From NCBI RefSeq assembly GCF_000003815.2, contig NC_049983.1:28067891-28131890 (forward strand): a stretch of DNA of 64,000 bases, given 5' to 3'. The translations under genes were made by a program, and so were the position numbers. The DNA is from Branchiostoma floridae (lineage: Eukaryota; Chordata; Leptocardii; Amphioxiformes; Branchiostomatidae). Below, in pieces: positions 23,201 through 35,200 of this stretch. The notes beneath the pieces were generated by a model. The model did not search any database. It was not told the origin of the DNA and saw only the letters and a program-made list of their open reading frames with translations. How positions within the stretch are numbered: position 1 is the stretch's first letter; each line of letters starts with the position of its first letter.

Positions 23201-26200
23201 GAGTAATGACTGTCCAGTTGGTTTTAATAGAAGATGACAATGACAGTCTGCACATGACCAGAACAAGACAAGTAGTTTGACAGACATTAGTAAAAAATGA
23301 AACAACAGCAGACCTGCACAGGGTAGTCGTCTGAGTTGTATGTCGCAGTGAAGTCTGACGAAGTGAACATGTGCATCTCAAAGGTGAAGCTGTTTTCCGC
23401 GTCCACAACTTGCACACTAAAACAGAACCATATTGTATTAAAAAGTATTCATTTCACTCTGATAAGACATTCAGAATGAATGTAAACATGAACCTGGAGG
23501 CTGGATTTCAATCTAGAATTCTGCACTCATGATAAGGTCAGCACCACCACCCACCCTTTGAGACCAAGTACTGACGGAGGAACTCACCGAGGAGACGGGA
23601 TGCTGTAAAGGATCCCCCTCTCCTGTGAGACCACGTACTGACGGGGAAACCTACCGAGGAGACGGGACCACGTACTAACGGAGGAACTTACCGAGGAGAC
23701 GGGATGCTGTAAAGGATCCCCCTCTCCTGTGAGACCACGTACTGACGGGGAAACCTACCGAGGAGACGGGACCACGTACTAACGGAGGAACTTACCGAGG
23801 AGACGGGATGTTGTAGAGAACCTCCCTCCCCTGTGAGACCACGTACTGACGGAGGAACTTACCGAGGAGACGGGATGTTGTAGAGGATCTCCCTCCCCTG
23901 TGAGACCACGTACTGACGGAGGAACTTACCGAGGAGACGGGATGTTGTAGAGGATCTCCCTCCCCTGTGAGACCACGTACTGACGGAGGAACTTACCGAG
24001 GAGACGGGATGTTGTAGAGGATCGCCCTCCCCTGTGAGACCACGTACTGACGGAGGAACTCACACCGGAACCTCTTGCTGAAGGGCGTCCCTCTCACGGC
24101 TCCGTTGTCAGACGTCACCTGACTGGCGGTGGCCTCGTTGGTGAAGATAAATTTGTCAGCTTCTGACGACTGAAAACAGATAAATGCATCAGAGCCCATC
24201 AACCTTCCCTCAACCGAGACGGGGGCCGGTACTGACTGTCAAGCACCTTTGACCCTTTACTGACGTCACACTTCCGTCCCGGAAGTGCGACTTAGGTTTT
24301 GGGTCATTACAACTTGAGAAGGATCAGAGCACTGATCGAAAGCTTGTTGGTAAGCGCTTTACTTTGTGTACGTATATAAAGTCTTAAAACTGTATCATTA
24401 TGTTAACTACCGTCACAGATGAACTTACATTCAAGCACTTTTGACCTTTTATTTTCAACCTTTGTCTTACCAGTTTGCTCATGATCCATGCAAGGCCACA
24501 AGAACTACTTCTGGAGACTAAACTTTATTTATATAATTTGCTCTTCCTAAGTCAGAAACATTAAGCTTAGGCAAGGTCAACTTTCTGACTCAATAGGCAA
24601 AGCTTGGGAAGATACCTACTCCATTGAGGCCGGAATGATTCTGAACCACTCACACCGGGAAGGTCCCCTACTCTTTTCGATAAGTGTGGTGAGCCACGTA
24701 CTCGAGGTGTGGCTCTCCTCAGACACGAGACATCCAGGTCCTTAGCAATCATTGCTCGCCATATCTATATCTAAGTACGCTGTGTTTTGCGCGTGTCTAT
24801 TCTCCATTTTCCACACGTCTACTCACATCTACTGACAGTAGACCGTGTCTATTCTCCATTTTCCACAAGCCTACTCACATCTACTGACAGTAGACCGTGG
24901 CTTTTCTCCATTTTCCAGAAGTCTACTCACATCTACTGACAGTAGACCATGTCTATTCTCCATTTCCAGAAGGCTACCAGCATCTACTGACAGTAGACCG
25001 TGGCTATTCTCCATTTTCCAGAAGCCTACTCACATCTACTGACAGTAGACAGTGGCAATTCTCCATTGTCCACAAGGCTACTCACATCTACTGACAGTAG
25101 ACCATGTCTATTCTCCATTTCCAGAAGGCTACCAGCATCTACTGACAGTAGACCGTGGCTTTTCTCCATTTTCCAGCAGCCTACTCACATCTACTGACAG
25201 TAGACCGTGGCTTTTCTCCATTTTCCAGAAGCCTACTCACATCTACTGACAGTAGACCATGTCTATTCTCCATTTCCAGAAGGCTACCAGCATCTACTGA
25301 CAGTAGACCGTGGCTATTCTCCATTGTCCAGAAGCCTACTCACATCTACTGACAGTAGACCGTGTCTATTCTCCATTGTCCACAAGGCTACTCACATCTA
25401 CTGACAGTAGACCGTGTCTATTGTCCATTTTCCAGAAGCCTACTCACATCTACTGACAGTAGACCGTGTCTATTCTCCATTTTCCAGAAGCCTACTCACA
25501 TCCTGGATGGTCCCGCAGTCCTGCAGACCTGCCCGCAGAGTCACATCCGTGTCTGTAACCGTGGCGCCGCAGCTGGCGTCCAGCAGGTGCATGTTGTCCA
25601 CATCTACCGCTGGTAGCGCCGCTCTGGGGAAGGTCACGGTCATGTGATCCTCATGGCACTCCACGTTCACGATAACCTCGGCTGGAAAACATATCCATGC
25701 ATCTGACTGAACATTTTATGACTATAACGTTCACATGTACACAATCACCTCCTTGCTAAAGGTCCTGCAAACAAATTTACTCTTAGACTGGCCACAATGA
25801 CCATGTCTCAAATTCATGCCAGAAACACGGTAAAAAGTCTTACTTGACAGCCTTACCCAAAGATCTTAACCCCAACCATAATTATGCTGACACTGATGGG
25901 CTTTATCTTTGCTCAATAAACAATTGATGATAAATTGATTTTAGTTTAGGTCAAAAGTAGAGTGCAGCCTTTTTGCAGTCAATCGCGTTGGAAGATCTAA
26001 ACCTCCCAACATCCAAACCTCACACCCAACCAACCTGTGGTCTCTGTCCCACTGATCTCTCCAACTTCCTGGTCGCCATCTCCAAACGCCGTCAGGGTGA
26101 AGGTGTACTCCGTGTCTGCCCACAGGCCGTGCACGGTGGCCGCGGTGTCGCCCGGGGAGGGCGGGGGAGACAGGTCCCGGTGCGAGGCCCCGGCGGGACG

Positions 26201-29200
26201 ATAGCGCAGCCGGTACCGGGTTATGTTCATGTTAACAAACGCCGTCCAGGACAGGGTCATGTAGTCCATCCCGACATCCGTGAAGACTAGGTCAGACAAT
26301 CCTGCGGGGTGATTTATACACACAGAGTGGAATGCATTTAGCCCCTCAGTCTGTACATGCTAGCAACACTTTTTCTCTATTTCCATGTGAAAGGTTCATT
26401 AGTCACAGCCTTTTTTCAGGATCAAATTTTTTATGTTTTGCTAGATGTGTGGTCTATTATGATATGCAATATATATATAATGCAAATAGAAGCATGTCTG
26501 TTTTTTCAGACTGGTGACAAACGATAAGGAAAAGTGCATTTTATACCTGTGCAGGTGACCCCATCTCCGGTGTACCCTTCGTAACAGGTACAGTTAAATC
26601 CCCCGTCTGTGTTAGAACAGGTTGCGTCATCATGGCAGTTGTGTGTGCCATTCGCACATTCGTCGATATCTGTGGATACAAACAACACGCGTTTCCAGTG
26701 CTGAATGAACCTATGAGACTTTGTGAACGTTTTAAAATGGAAAATAATGGAAGTAATACATGCAATGTAACAAGTACAGACGCAAAATACAATCCCTATC
26801 GCTCTTACCAGCACACGTGACTCCATCTCCACCGTAACCGTTGGTACATTCACAGCTGAAGGAACCGTCCGTGTTGGTACAGGTTGCCTGGGCGTGGCAG
26901 TTGTCTGTGCCATCTACACATTCGTCGACGTCTGTGGATACAAATAACACATTCATACCATCTGTGCTACTATGTGAGTAAAGCTATGGTGCATTGAGTT
27001 TTGATACATTACTCTATGAAAATAATGCATTTTTTTAAATATAATGTCCAATTCAAAAGCGATATACAATCATTGTCCTTACCAGTACAGGTGATACCAT
27101 TTCCACTGTACCCTTCAGTGCAATCACATGTAAAAGAGCCGTCCGTGTTGGTACAGGTTGCCTGGGCGTGGCAGTTGTGTGTTCCATTTGCACATTCATC
27201 GACATCTGTGGATACAAATAACACTGTCTTGTCATCTGTGCTACTATGTGAGCAAACCTATGGTGCATTGAGTTTTGATACATAACTCTATGAAAATAAT
27301 GCATTTCTTAAATGTAATGTCCAATTCAAAAGCGATATACAACCAAATGATCTTACTAGTACAGGTGATTCCATTGCCGATATAACCGTCACTACATACA
27401 CATGTAAAAGAGCCGTCCGTGTTGGTACAGGTTGCCTGGGCGTGGCAGTTGTCTGTGCCATCTGCACATTCGTCGACGTCTGTGGATACAAATAACACAT
27501 TCATGCCATCTGTGCTACTATGTGAGTAAACCTATGGTGCATTGAGTTTTGATACATTTCTCAATAAAAATAATGCATTTTTTTAAATATAATGTCCAAT
27601 TCAAAAGCGATATACAACCAAATGTTCTTACCAGTACAGTTGACTCCATTTCCACTGTACCCTTCAGTGCAATCACATGTAAAAGAACCGTCCGTGTTGG
27701 TACAGGTTGCCTGGGCGTGGCAGTTGTGTGTTCCATTTGCACATTCATCGACATCTGTGGATAAAAATAACACTGTCTTGTCATCTGTGCTACTATGTGA
27801 GCAAACCTATGGTGCATTGAGTTTTGATACATAACTCTATGAAAATAATGCATTTCTTAAATGTAATGTCCAATTCAAAAGCGATATACAACCAAATGAT
27901 CTTACTAGTACAGGTGATTCCATTGCCGATATAACCGTCACTACATACACATGTAAAAGAGCCGTCCGTGTTGGTACAGGTTGCCTGGGTGTGGCAGTTG
28001 TCTGTGCCATCTGCACATTCGTTGACATCTTTGGATACAAATAACACATTCATGCCATTTGTGCTACTATGTGAGTAAACCTATGGTGCATTGAGTTTTG
28101 ATACATTACTCTACACGTATGAAAATAATGCATTTTTTAAATGTAATGTCCAATTCAAAAGAGATATACAACCAAATGTTCTTACCAGTACAGGTGATAC
28201 CATTTCCACTGTACCCTTCAGTGCAATCACATGTAAAAGAGCCGTCCGTGTTGGTACAGGTTGCCTGGGCGTGGCAGTTGTCTGTGCCATCTGCACATTC
28301 GTCGACGTCTGTGGATACAAATAACATTCATGCCATCTGTGCTACTATAGAGTTTTGATACATTACTCTATGAAAATAATGCATTTTTTAATGTAATGTC
28401 CAATTCAAAAGAGATATACAACCAAATGTCCTTACCAGTACAGGTGATACCATTTCCACTGTACCCTTCAGTGCAATCACATGTAAAAGAGCCGTCCGTG
28501 TTGGTACAGGTTGCCTGGGCGTGGCAGTTGTCTGTGCCATCTGCACATTCGTTGACGTCTGTGGATACAAATAACACATTCATGCCATCTGTACTACTAT
28601 GTGAGTAAAGCTATGGTGCATTGAGTTTTGATACATTACTCTATGAAAATAATGCATTTTTTAAATGTAATGTCCAATTCAAAAGAGATATACAACCAAA
28701 TGTTCTTACCAGTACAGTTGACTCCATTTCCACTGTACCCTTCAGTGCAATCACATGTAAAAGAACCGTCCGTGTTGGTACAGGTTGCCTGGGCGTGGCA
28801 GTTGTCTGTGCCATCTGCACATTCGTTGACGTCTGTGGATACAAATAACACATTCATGCCATCTCTGCTACTATGTGAGTAAACCTATGGTGCATTGAGT
28901 TTTGATACATTTCTCAATAAAAATAATGCATTTTTTTAAATATAATGTCCAATTTAAAAGCGATATGCAACCATTGTCCTTACCAGTACAGGTGATACCA
29001 TTTCCACTGTACCCTTCAGTGCAATCACATGTAAAAGAGCCGTCCGTGTTGGTACAGGTTGCCTGGGCGTGGCAGTTGTCTGTGTCATCTGCACATTCGT
29101 CGACGTCTGTGGATACAAATAACACATTCATGCCATCTGTGCTACTATAGAGTTTTGATACATTACTCTATGAAAATAATGCATTTTTTTAATGTAATGT

Positions 29201-32200
29201 CCAATTCAAAAGAGATATACAACCAAATGTTCTTACCAGTACAGGTGATACCATTTCCACTGTACCCTTCAGTGCAATCACATGTAAAAGAGCCGTCCGT
29301 GTTGGTACAGGTTGCCTGGGCGTGGCAGTTGTCTGTGCCATCTGCACATTCGTTGACATCTTTGGATACAAACAACACATTCATACCATCTGTGCTACTA
29401 TGTGAGTAAACCTATGGTGCATTGAGTTTTGATACATTTCTCAATAAAAATAATGCATTTTTTTAAATATAATGTCCAATTCAAAAGCGATATACAACCA
29501 TTGTCCTTACCAGTACAGGTGATACCATTTCCACTGTACCCTTCAGTGCAATCACATGTAAAAGAGCCGTCCGTGTTGGTACAGGTTGCCTGGGCGTGGC
29601 AGTTGTGTGTGCCTTCTGCACATTCGTCAACATCTGTGGATACAAACAGCACAAGTTTCCTTGGATAAATGATGCTGTGAGAGTTTGTGAATGTTGTGAA
29701 ATGGAGGTAATGTATGGACTGCAACAGTTACTCAATGTATAATCAGATTTGTTGTTCATATAATTACCGGTACAGTTGACCCCGTCTCCATGGTAACCGC
29801 CGTGACAGTCACAGATGAAGGAACCGTCCGTGTTGGTACAGGTTGCCTGGGCGTGGCAGTTTTCTGTTTCATCTGCACATTCATCGACATCTGTGGATAC
29901 AAACAGCACAAGTTACCGCTGATGAATACTCCAATGACACTTCGCAAATATTGTAAAATGGAATTCAATGGAGGTTATTCAATGATGTTATTATAACAAT
30001 AATTTATACTGGTCTTAGTTGCAAATCTACAGTTATTATACATTTACATCAAAAGTACTATTGGCACACCAAATCAGTGTGCGTCCTTAATTAATATGTT
30101 CTAGTACATCCCATTCTACTGTGCCTGGTCCCGCAGCCATCTTTAGGTTCTGATTGTAGTACAGTTCTACGTGCTCAATCAGGCAGTCAAGACGGCCTTC
30201 CTTCGCAGGGCCTACCCACCCTCGGTGCCGGTTCCTTGCTGAAGGCGATGTTGCCTTTTGTTGGGTAGGTAATTTACGAAGAATATGCACTTTGGATATT
30301 GTCATCATGCCCCTCTCATACCACAAAAAAAAGACCCCAATGATCAACACGTTCTAGCCATAAAATGCATATGACTATCAACCGCGCAAAATGTTAACAC
30401 TATGCTATGTCAAACCGACCTCAATACTAGAAACGCAAAGCCGGACGAGGACAACATCTGCTTGACGATATCCAATTACCACAAGGCTTAATGCGCGATC
30501 ATAAGGAAGACGTGGATATATCGCTATACCGGACGGTGTAGGGTGAAAACTGAAATTACTACATCCATCATTAAACAGCTTCCGCGAAAAAAAAAATCTG
30601 CATCATTTCGCAACGGAGTACATGCGACATGCCAAAACGCAAACAATTGCGGCAAACGAGACATAGAGATATAGGTGCGAACACTCAACGCAAGACTCTG
30701 TCGCTGGAGGTTACCCTCCAGTCACAGAGTAAAATGGTTCTAGATATTCTGCAATACCAAAGAAACTTCCAGGGCCTTGATCTAACCTGTGGTTTGTCCG
30801 AGTCGTCGGAAGATTATGTTGGGTGCGCCCACACCCCATACTTGGTTGCTGCTAGAGCTGATGTAAACTTGTTTCAGACTTCCTTCGATTCGCTCCCAGC
30901 TACTGCCTTGAGGTGTCTCAGCACTTAAACCTGCAATGTGAGACGGTTGTATCAGTAAAACATAAGACATCGTCAATTGGGAACCCGGAGAAGGGAGCAC
31001 GCTGTGGTTATGCATTAAAAAATCACAACAATTCAGAATAGACGAGACGACAGACATTAACTAGAAAATGTAGTAATTATAACTTTCAGTTATTCCAAAC
31101 GATCATGTTCCTTGCATGATATCTTTCGCTATGGTACCGACCAAGTTTCCTTTTCTTAGATGATACATGAAGTATAGAAATGAAGGAGCCTACCGCGCCG
31201 TACGAAGATCTGGTCGTTGCTGTCGACACCCCAGACTTCGCCATTTCCTGATGATATTTGCTTCAGCCCTTCGCTGACCTGTTCCCACCCAGTTCCAGGT
31301 GAAGCCTCATTACCAGCCGTTCCCGTGCGGTAGAAGATCTCGTCGTTGTTGTTCACGCCCCAAACGCCGGCTAGTCCGACCGATATGAATGCCATCCCCC
31401 CATCGATCAGCTGCCAACCTGTTCCTGTATGTGTAGGGACGACAGAGCACAAGTGTGAAGACAGAGCACAGATTTCAGTTTATTGGTTTGTATGTATTTG
31501 TGACACGTTTGATGGAAGCGGTGTCTCACCTGCTGGATTACTTGCGGTGATTCCAGTTCGCCGATAAATCTGACCCGTGGATTGCACGCCCCACACCTGA
31601 TTGCTGGTTGCGCTGACATACACCTGCTTCATCCATCCTTGAATCTGGCGCCAGCCAGTTCCTTGAGGAGAACTCGAACTTATTCCTAAAGTAGAAGAAC
31701 ATTAGATATAGACATAAGACATGTACATTTCCAAATAAGAGTACGGAAAAGTCATTGCTCTTAAAATATTGTCAGCTGTTGTAGATTTATTGTTTATGCT
31801 TTCTAATTGATGCTAGAAAGAAACCTGTAATAAGCATATCTTATTCTAAATGGTCTTTTCTTCTAATTTGTATAATTTGCACATCACTGTGTACATCTCT
31901 GTCGAAGCTACCTGTGCATCGAATATCATGGAAATTCTTAACTTGAAAGTTCATCTGTGTTGGTAGAATTCATTCTTGAAATAGTTGAACTGTAATTTCC
32001 AACACAAAAATTGGACTCAAATTTTCGACTGCACAACATCAGTTTTTGTCAAGGAATGCACAATCCACTGCTGTCGTGACGTCACGTTATGCAGATAAAA
32101 CACGTGACTCAGTGAGCAGTGGATTGTAGGTTGCAGGAAGTCTATGGCGCCCACCGTCTACATCCTTGTAGCACCTAAGGACAAAACCCCTAAAGAACAC

Positions 32201-35200
32201 AAGTGTGGTGTTATCTATCATATTAAGTGCCAAGGCCAGAACATCAGAGGCCCCTGTAAAGAAACCTACATCGAGGAGAGCTGAAAGACCAGGTTTCTTG
32301 AGCACCAACAAGCTCAGACGTCTCAGAAGTTTCCCAACATATACATATAGAGTCACCGGGTCATTCGGTTTCACTGGACAAAGTTGACATCTTGGACACA
32401 GAACCAGGCTTGTTCGCTAGAGGGATGAGAGAAGCCATCTACATCAGAGCTTTACAACCATCCCCGAACAGAGACGGTGGGCGGCATAGACTTCCTGCAA
32501 CCTATAATCCACTGCTTACTGAGTCACGTGTTTATCTGCATAACGTGACGTCACGACAGCAGTGGATTGTTCATTCCTTGACAAAAACTGATGTTGTGCA
32601 GTCGAAAATTTTGGTGAGTCCAATTTTGGTGTTGGAAATTACAGTTCAACTATTTCAAGAATCATGGAAATTCGTTGTTGCTTTTTCAGTTATCCTTGAA
32701 AAAAATTGACAAAACCACCCTTGCAGTTCCAGGGCAAGCTGCTAGGGGGCCAAACCTACCCTGCTACTTATTCAGATGAAAAGCTATCTGCCACCACAAT
32801 ACCACGACCATAGCATGTCCAGGGCTAAAGATACAAAATCGGAATTTCTGTTGCAGTACCAAGGTTGACCACCAGGGAGCCTAAAATGGGTCTGGTCTTG
32901 ACCTTCGACTCCCCAAAACCTCCCTAGTTACCAATACCACCCGTAATCCATCCATTCTTAAGTTATACTGTCCAGGAATATCCGGATAACAAACAGACAC
33001 ACAAAAACTATACGTCTTTTTCTCGTGAAAGTAATAATGAGCGTGCTAATAGTGCGAGTACGGATTCTTGTTTTGACAGACTTTAAATCGATTCACTCAA
33101 CATATATCTACAATTTATGAACACAGTGCATCTGTTGCATCCTAGAATGTCGTCTATCCTAAAAGCGCTTTTAGGATAGAAGCGCTTTAGGATAGACCGG
33201 CATCCAAAATGTGCTTCTATCCTAAAAGCGCTTCTAGGATATCCAGAACACGTCGCAAGCGAGGAGCGCATTCTGGATATCCTGAATGCGCTTCTGTCGG
33301 AGCGCATTCAGGATAAGCCGACGTGTTTATCCAGAACGTGCACTTGTGGGAGGAGCTTAGTGTCTCATGAGGTGGAGACTATCTTGCATGTGATTTTTCG
33401 TAGTCAAAAGGCCGCCATCTTTGTTGTCCCCACGCGGTCACTTCCACGTAGCTTGCACAAACCAAATCATTTTGGGGGACTACGTGGGCCGGTCTAACCC
33501 TCACATAATCACGTAAAATCTAGGTTCAGCGGTTGCTTTATAATCTGCGGATTTTGATCACGTAGATTACGGCAGGTGTCGCGAGGTCAAACTAAATATG
33601 GAAACTTCGGTGTAAACAATCACCGGAAGTCACCGCTGCCATTTTCTCGCGACGTGTCACCATGGACCCCCCACACCGAGGTAGTATCGCTATCTCCGGT
33701 TCGATAGTTCGAAACAAACAAGAAGCTGAAATTCACCAAACCATTAACAAAGTCACCCTGCACAGGAGAAGACAGATGTCGACCTCCTTCGACAGGAGCG
33801 CATTCAGGATATCCAGAATGCGCTCCTTCGCTTGCGACGTGTTCTGGATATCCTGGAAGCACTTATAGGATAGACGCACATTTTGGATGCAAACCTATCC
33901 CAGATGTGCTTCTATCCCAAAAGCGTTTCTAGGATATCCAGAATGCGCTTCTTCGCTTGCGACGTGTTCTGGATATCCCAGAAGCGCTTTTAGGATAGAA
34001 GTACATTCTATCCCAGAAGCGCTTTTATAAGATAGACAACAATCTACTATTCTTGTTAGACGAACATCTGCTTCTATCCAAGAAGCGCTTTTGCGATAAA
34101 ATACAACCTGAGAACTGAATGGCTTGGGGACTTGATTAATGTGCAGCTGGGCGTTTTCATTGACTGTCATGTTTTACGGTACATTTTGTAGTACATCTTG
34201 GGATGCACTATATTGAGAAGTGCTTTCTGTGTTTTCCTTGTACAGTTATATGGATAAAAATCCTATAGTTGCAATCAAAAGGACAAAATAGTGTTTAATC
34301 TGCATGGAATTAAGTTTAATGAATTTTCCATTATCTGTATACACTGTATACATATCGTCCAGCAGTGAGCAATTACCTCTGTGCATTAACTTACAATAAA
34401 GATAACTTTTATTATAAGATTTGTCAACTTTTCTTTGCCTAATAAACAGATTTATCCATGAAAGAGAAATAAAAGTTACAAATATGCAGTACGACAGGAC
34501 TTTGAGAAATTTATCACTAACTAAAAGGATTGTTGCATATATATATAATCTCATCCAGTTCCTCCATGCTTTTATTTCAGAAAGAAGATGTCTTAGATAA
34601 ATGACTGGGCCAATATCATTTCAAAATTTTAATAAACCTTCAAAACAGTATGTTTCGGTTCAACCAGATAGTTGAACATTTGTCAACAAGACAAAAAAAT
34701 TGTACAGCGTACTTTCAGCATACCCGCAGCTCCTCCTGCGTCAAAGTTTAACACTACTGTACTCTGAAAATGCTCTGAACACAAGGGCACTCTTTCCAGA
34801 TGAATGAGCATTTTGCTCCATGAAATCTAACTTGTGAAACATGTCACACAAAAATATTGTGTGTAAGAATATCTCGATCGCGAGGTCGAACCAAATATGG
34901 AAACCTGGGCGTAAATAATAGCCGCTTGCGGTCCTGTCAATCACCATGATTGACGGCGACAAAGAAGCGCGTATGGGATATCCTGAATGCGCTCTGGTTT
35001 AGAGCGCTTTTAGAATAGAAGCACATTTAGGATGCAGGCCTATCCCAGAAGTGCTTCTATCCTAAAAGCGCTTTTAGGATAGAGCACATTTGGGATAGTA
35101 CAGCATCTAAGGTAAAGAAACCAAGAACACTTGCCCAATGACTGACCTAATCGTATAAAGATATCATCGTTGCTGTTGACTCCCCACACAATGTCGTTCC

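Noticed and set aside
24845-25647. Series of 65-codon plus-strand frames ([15 protein letters not shown] type) that look like a repeat protein
   Set aside because: They are one minisatellite read in overlapping frames; unit lengths alternate 51/52 bp, so no long frame exists, and the unit derives from a splice donor on the other strand.
26547-29890. CRISPR-like regular spacing of near-identical repeats
   Set aside because: Repeats are 123-bp EGF exons with related introns, not short repeats with unique spacers, and the genome is eukaryotic.
27001-29996. Plus-strand frames containing [18 protein letters not shown] repeated many times
   Set aside because: Exact antisense shadow of the EGF exon array; the minus strand has the six-cysteine EGF pattern and splice sites.
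33083-33868. Open frames rich in [10 protein letters not shown] / SGYPECA
   Set aside because: Translation of palindromic foldback units; similar frames occur on both strands.
34741-34962. 73-codon minus-strand frame in the intron
   Set aside because: No domain, no splice consistency with the tectonin exons, and it runs into the foldback repeat.
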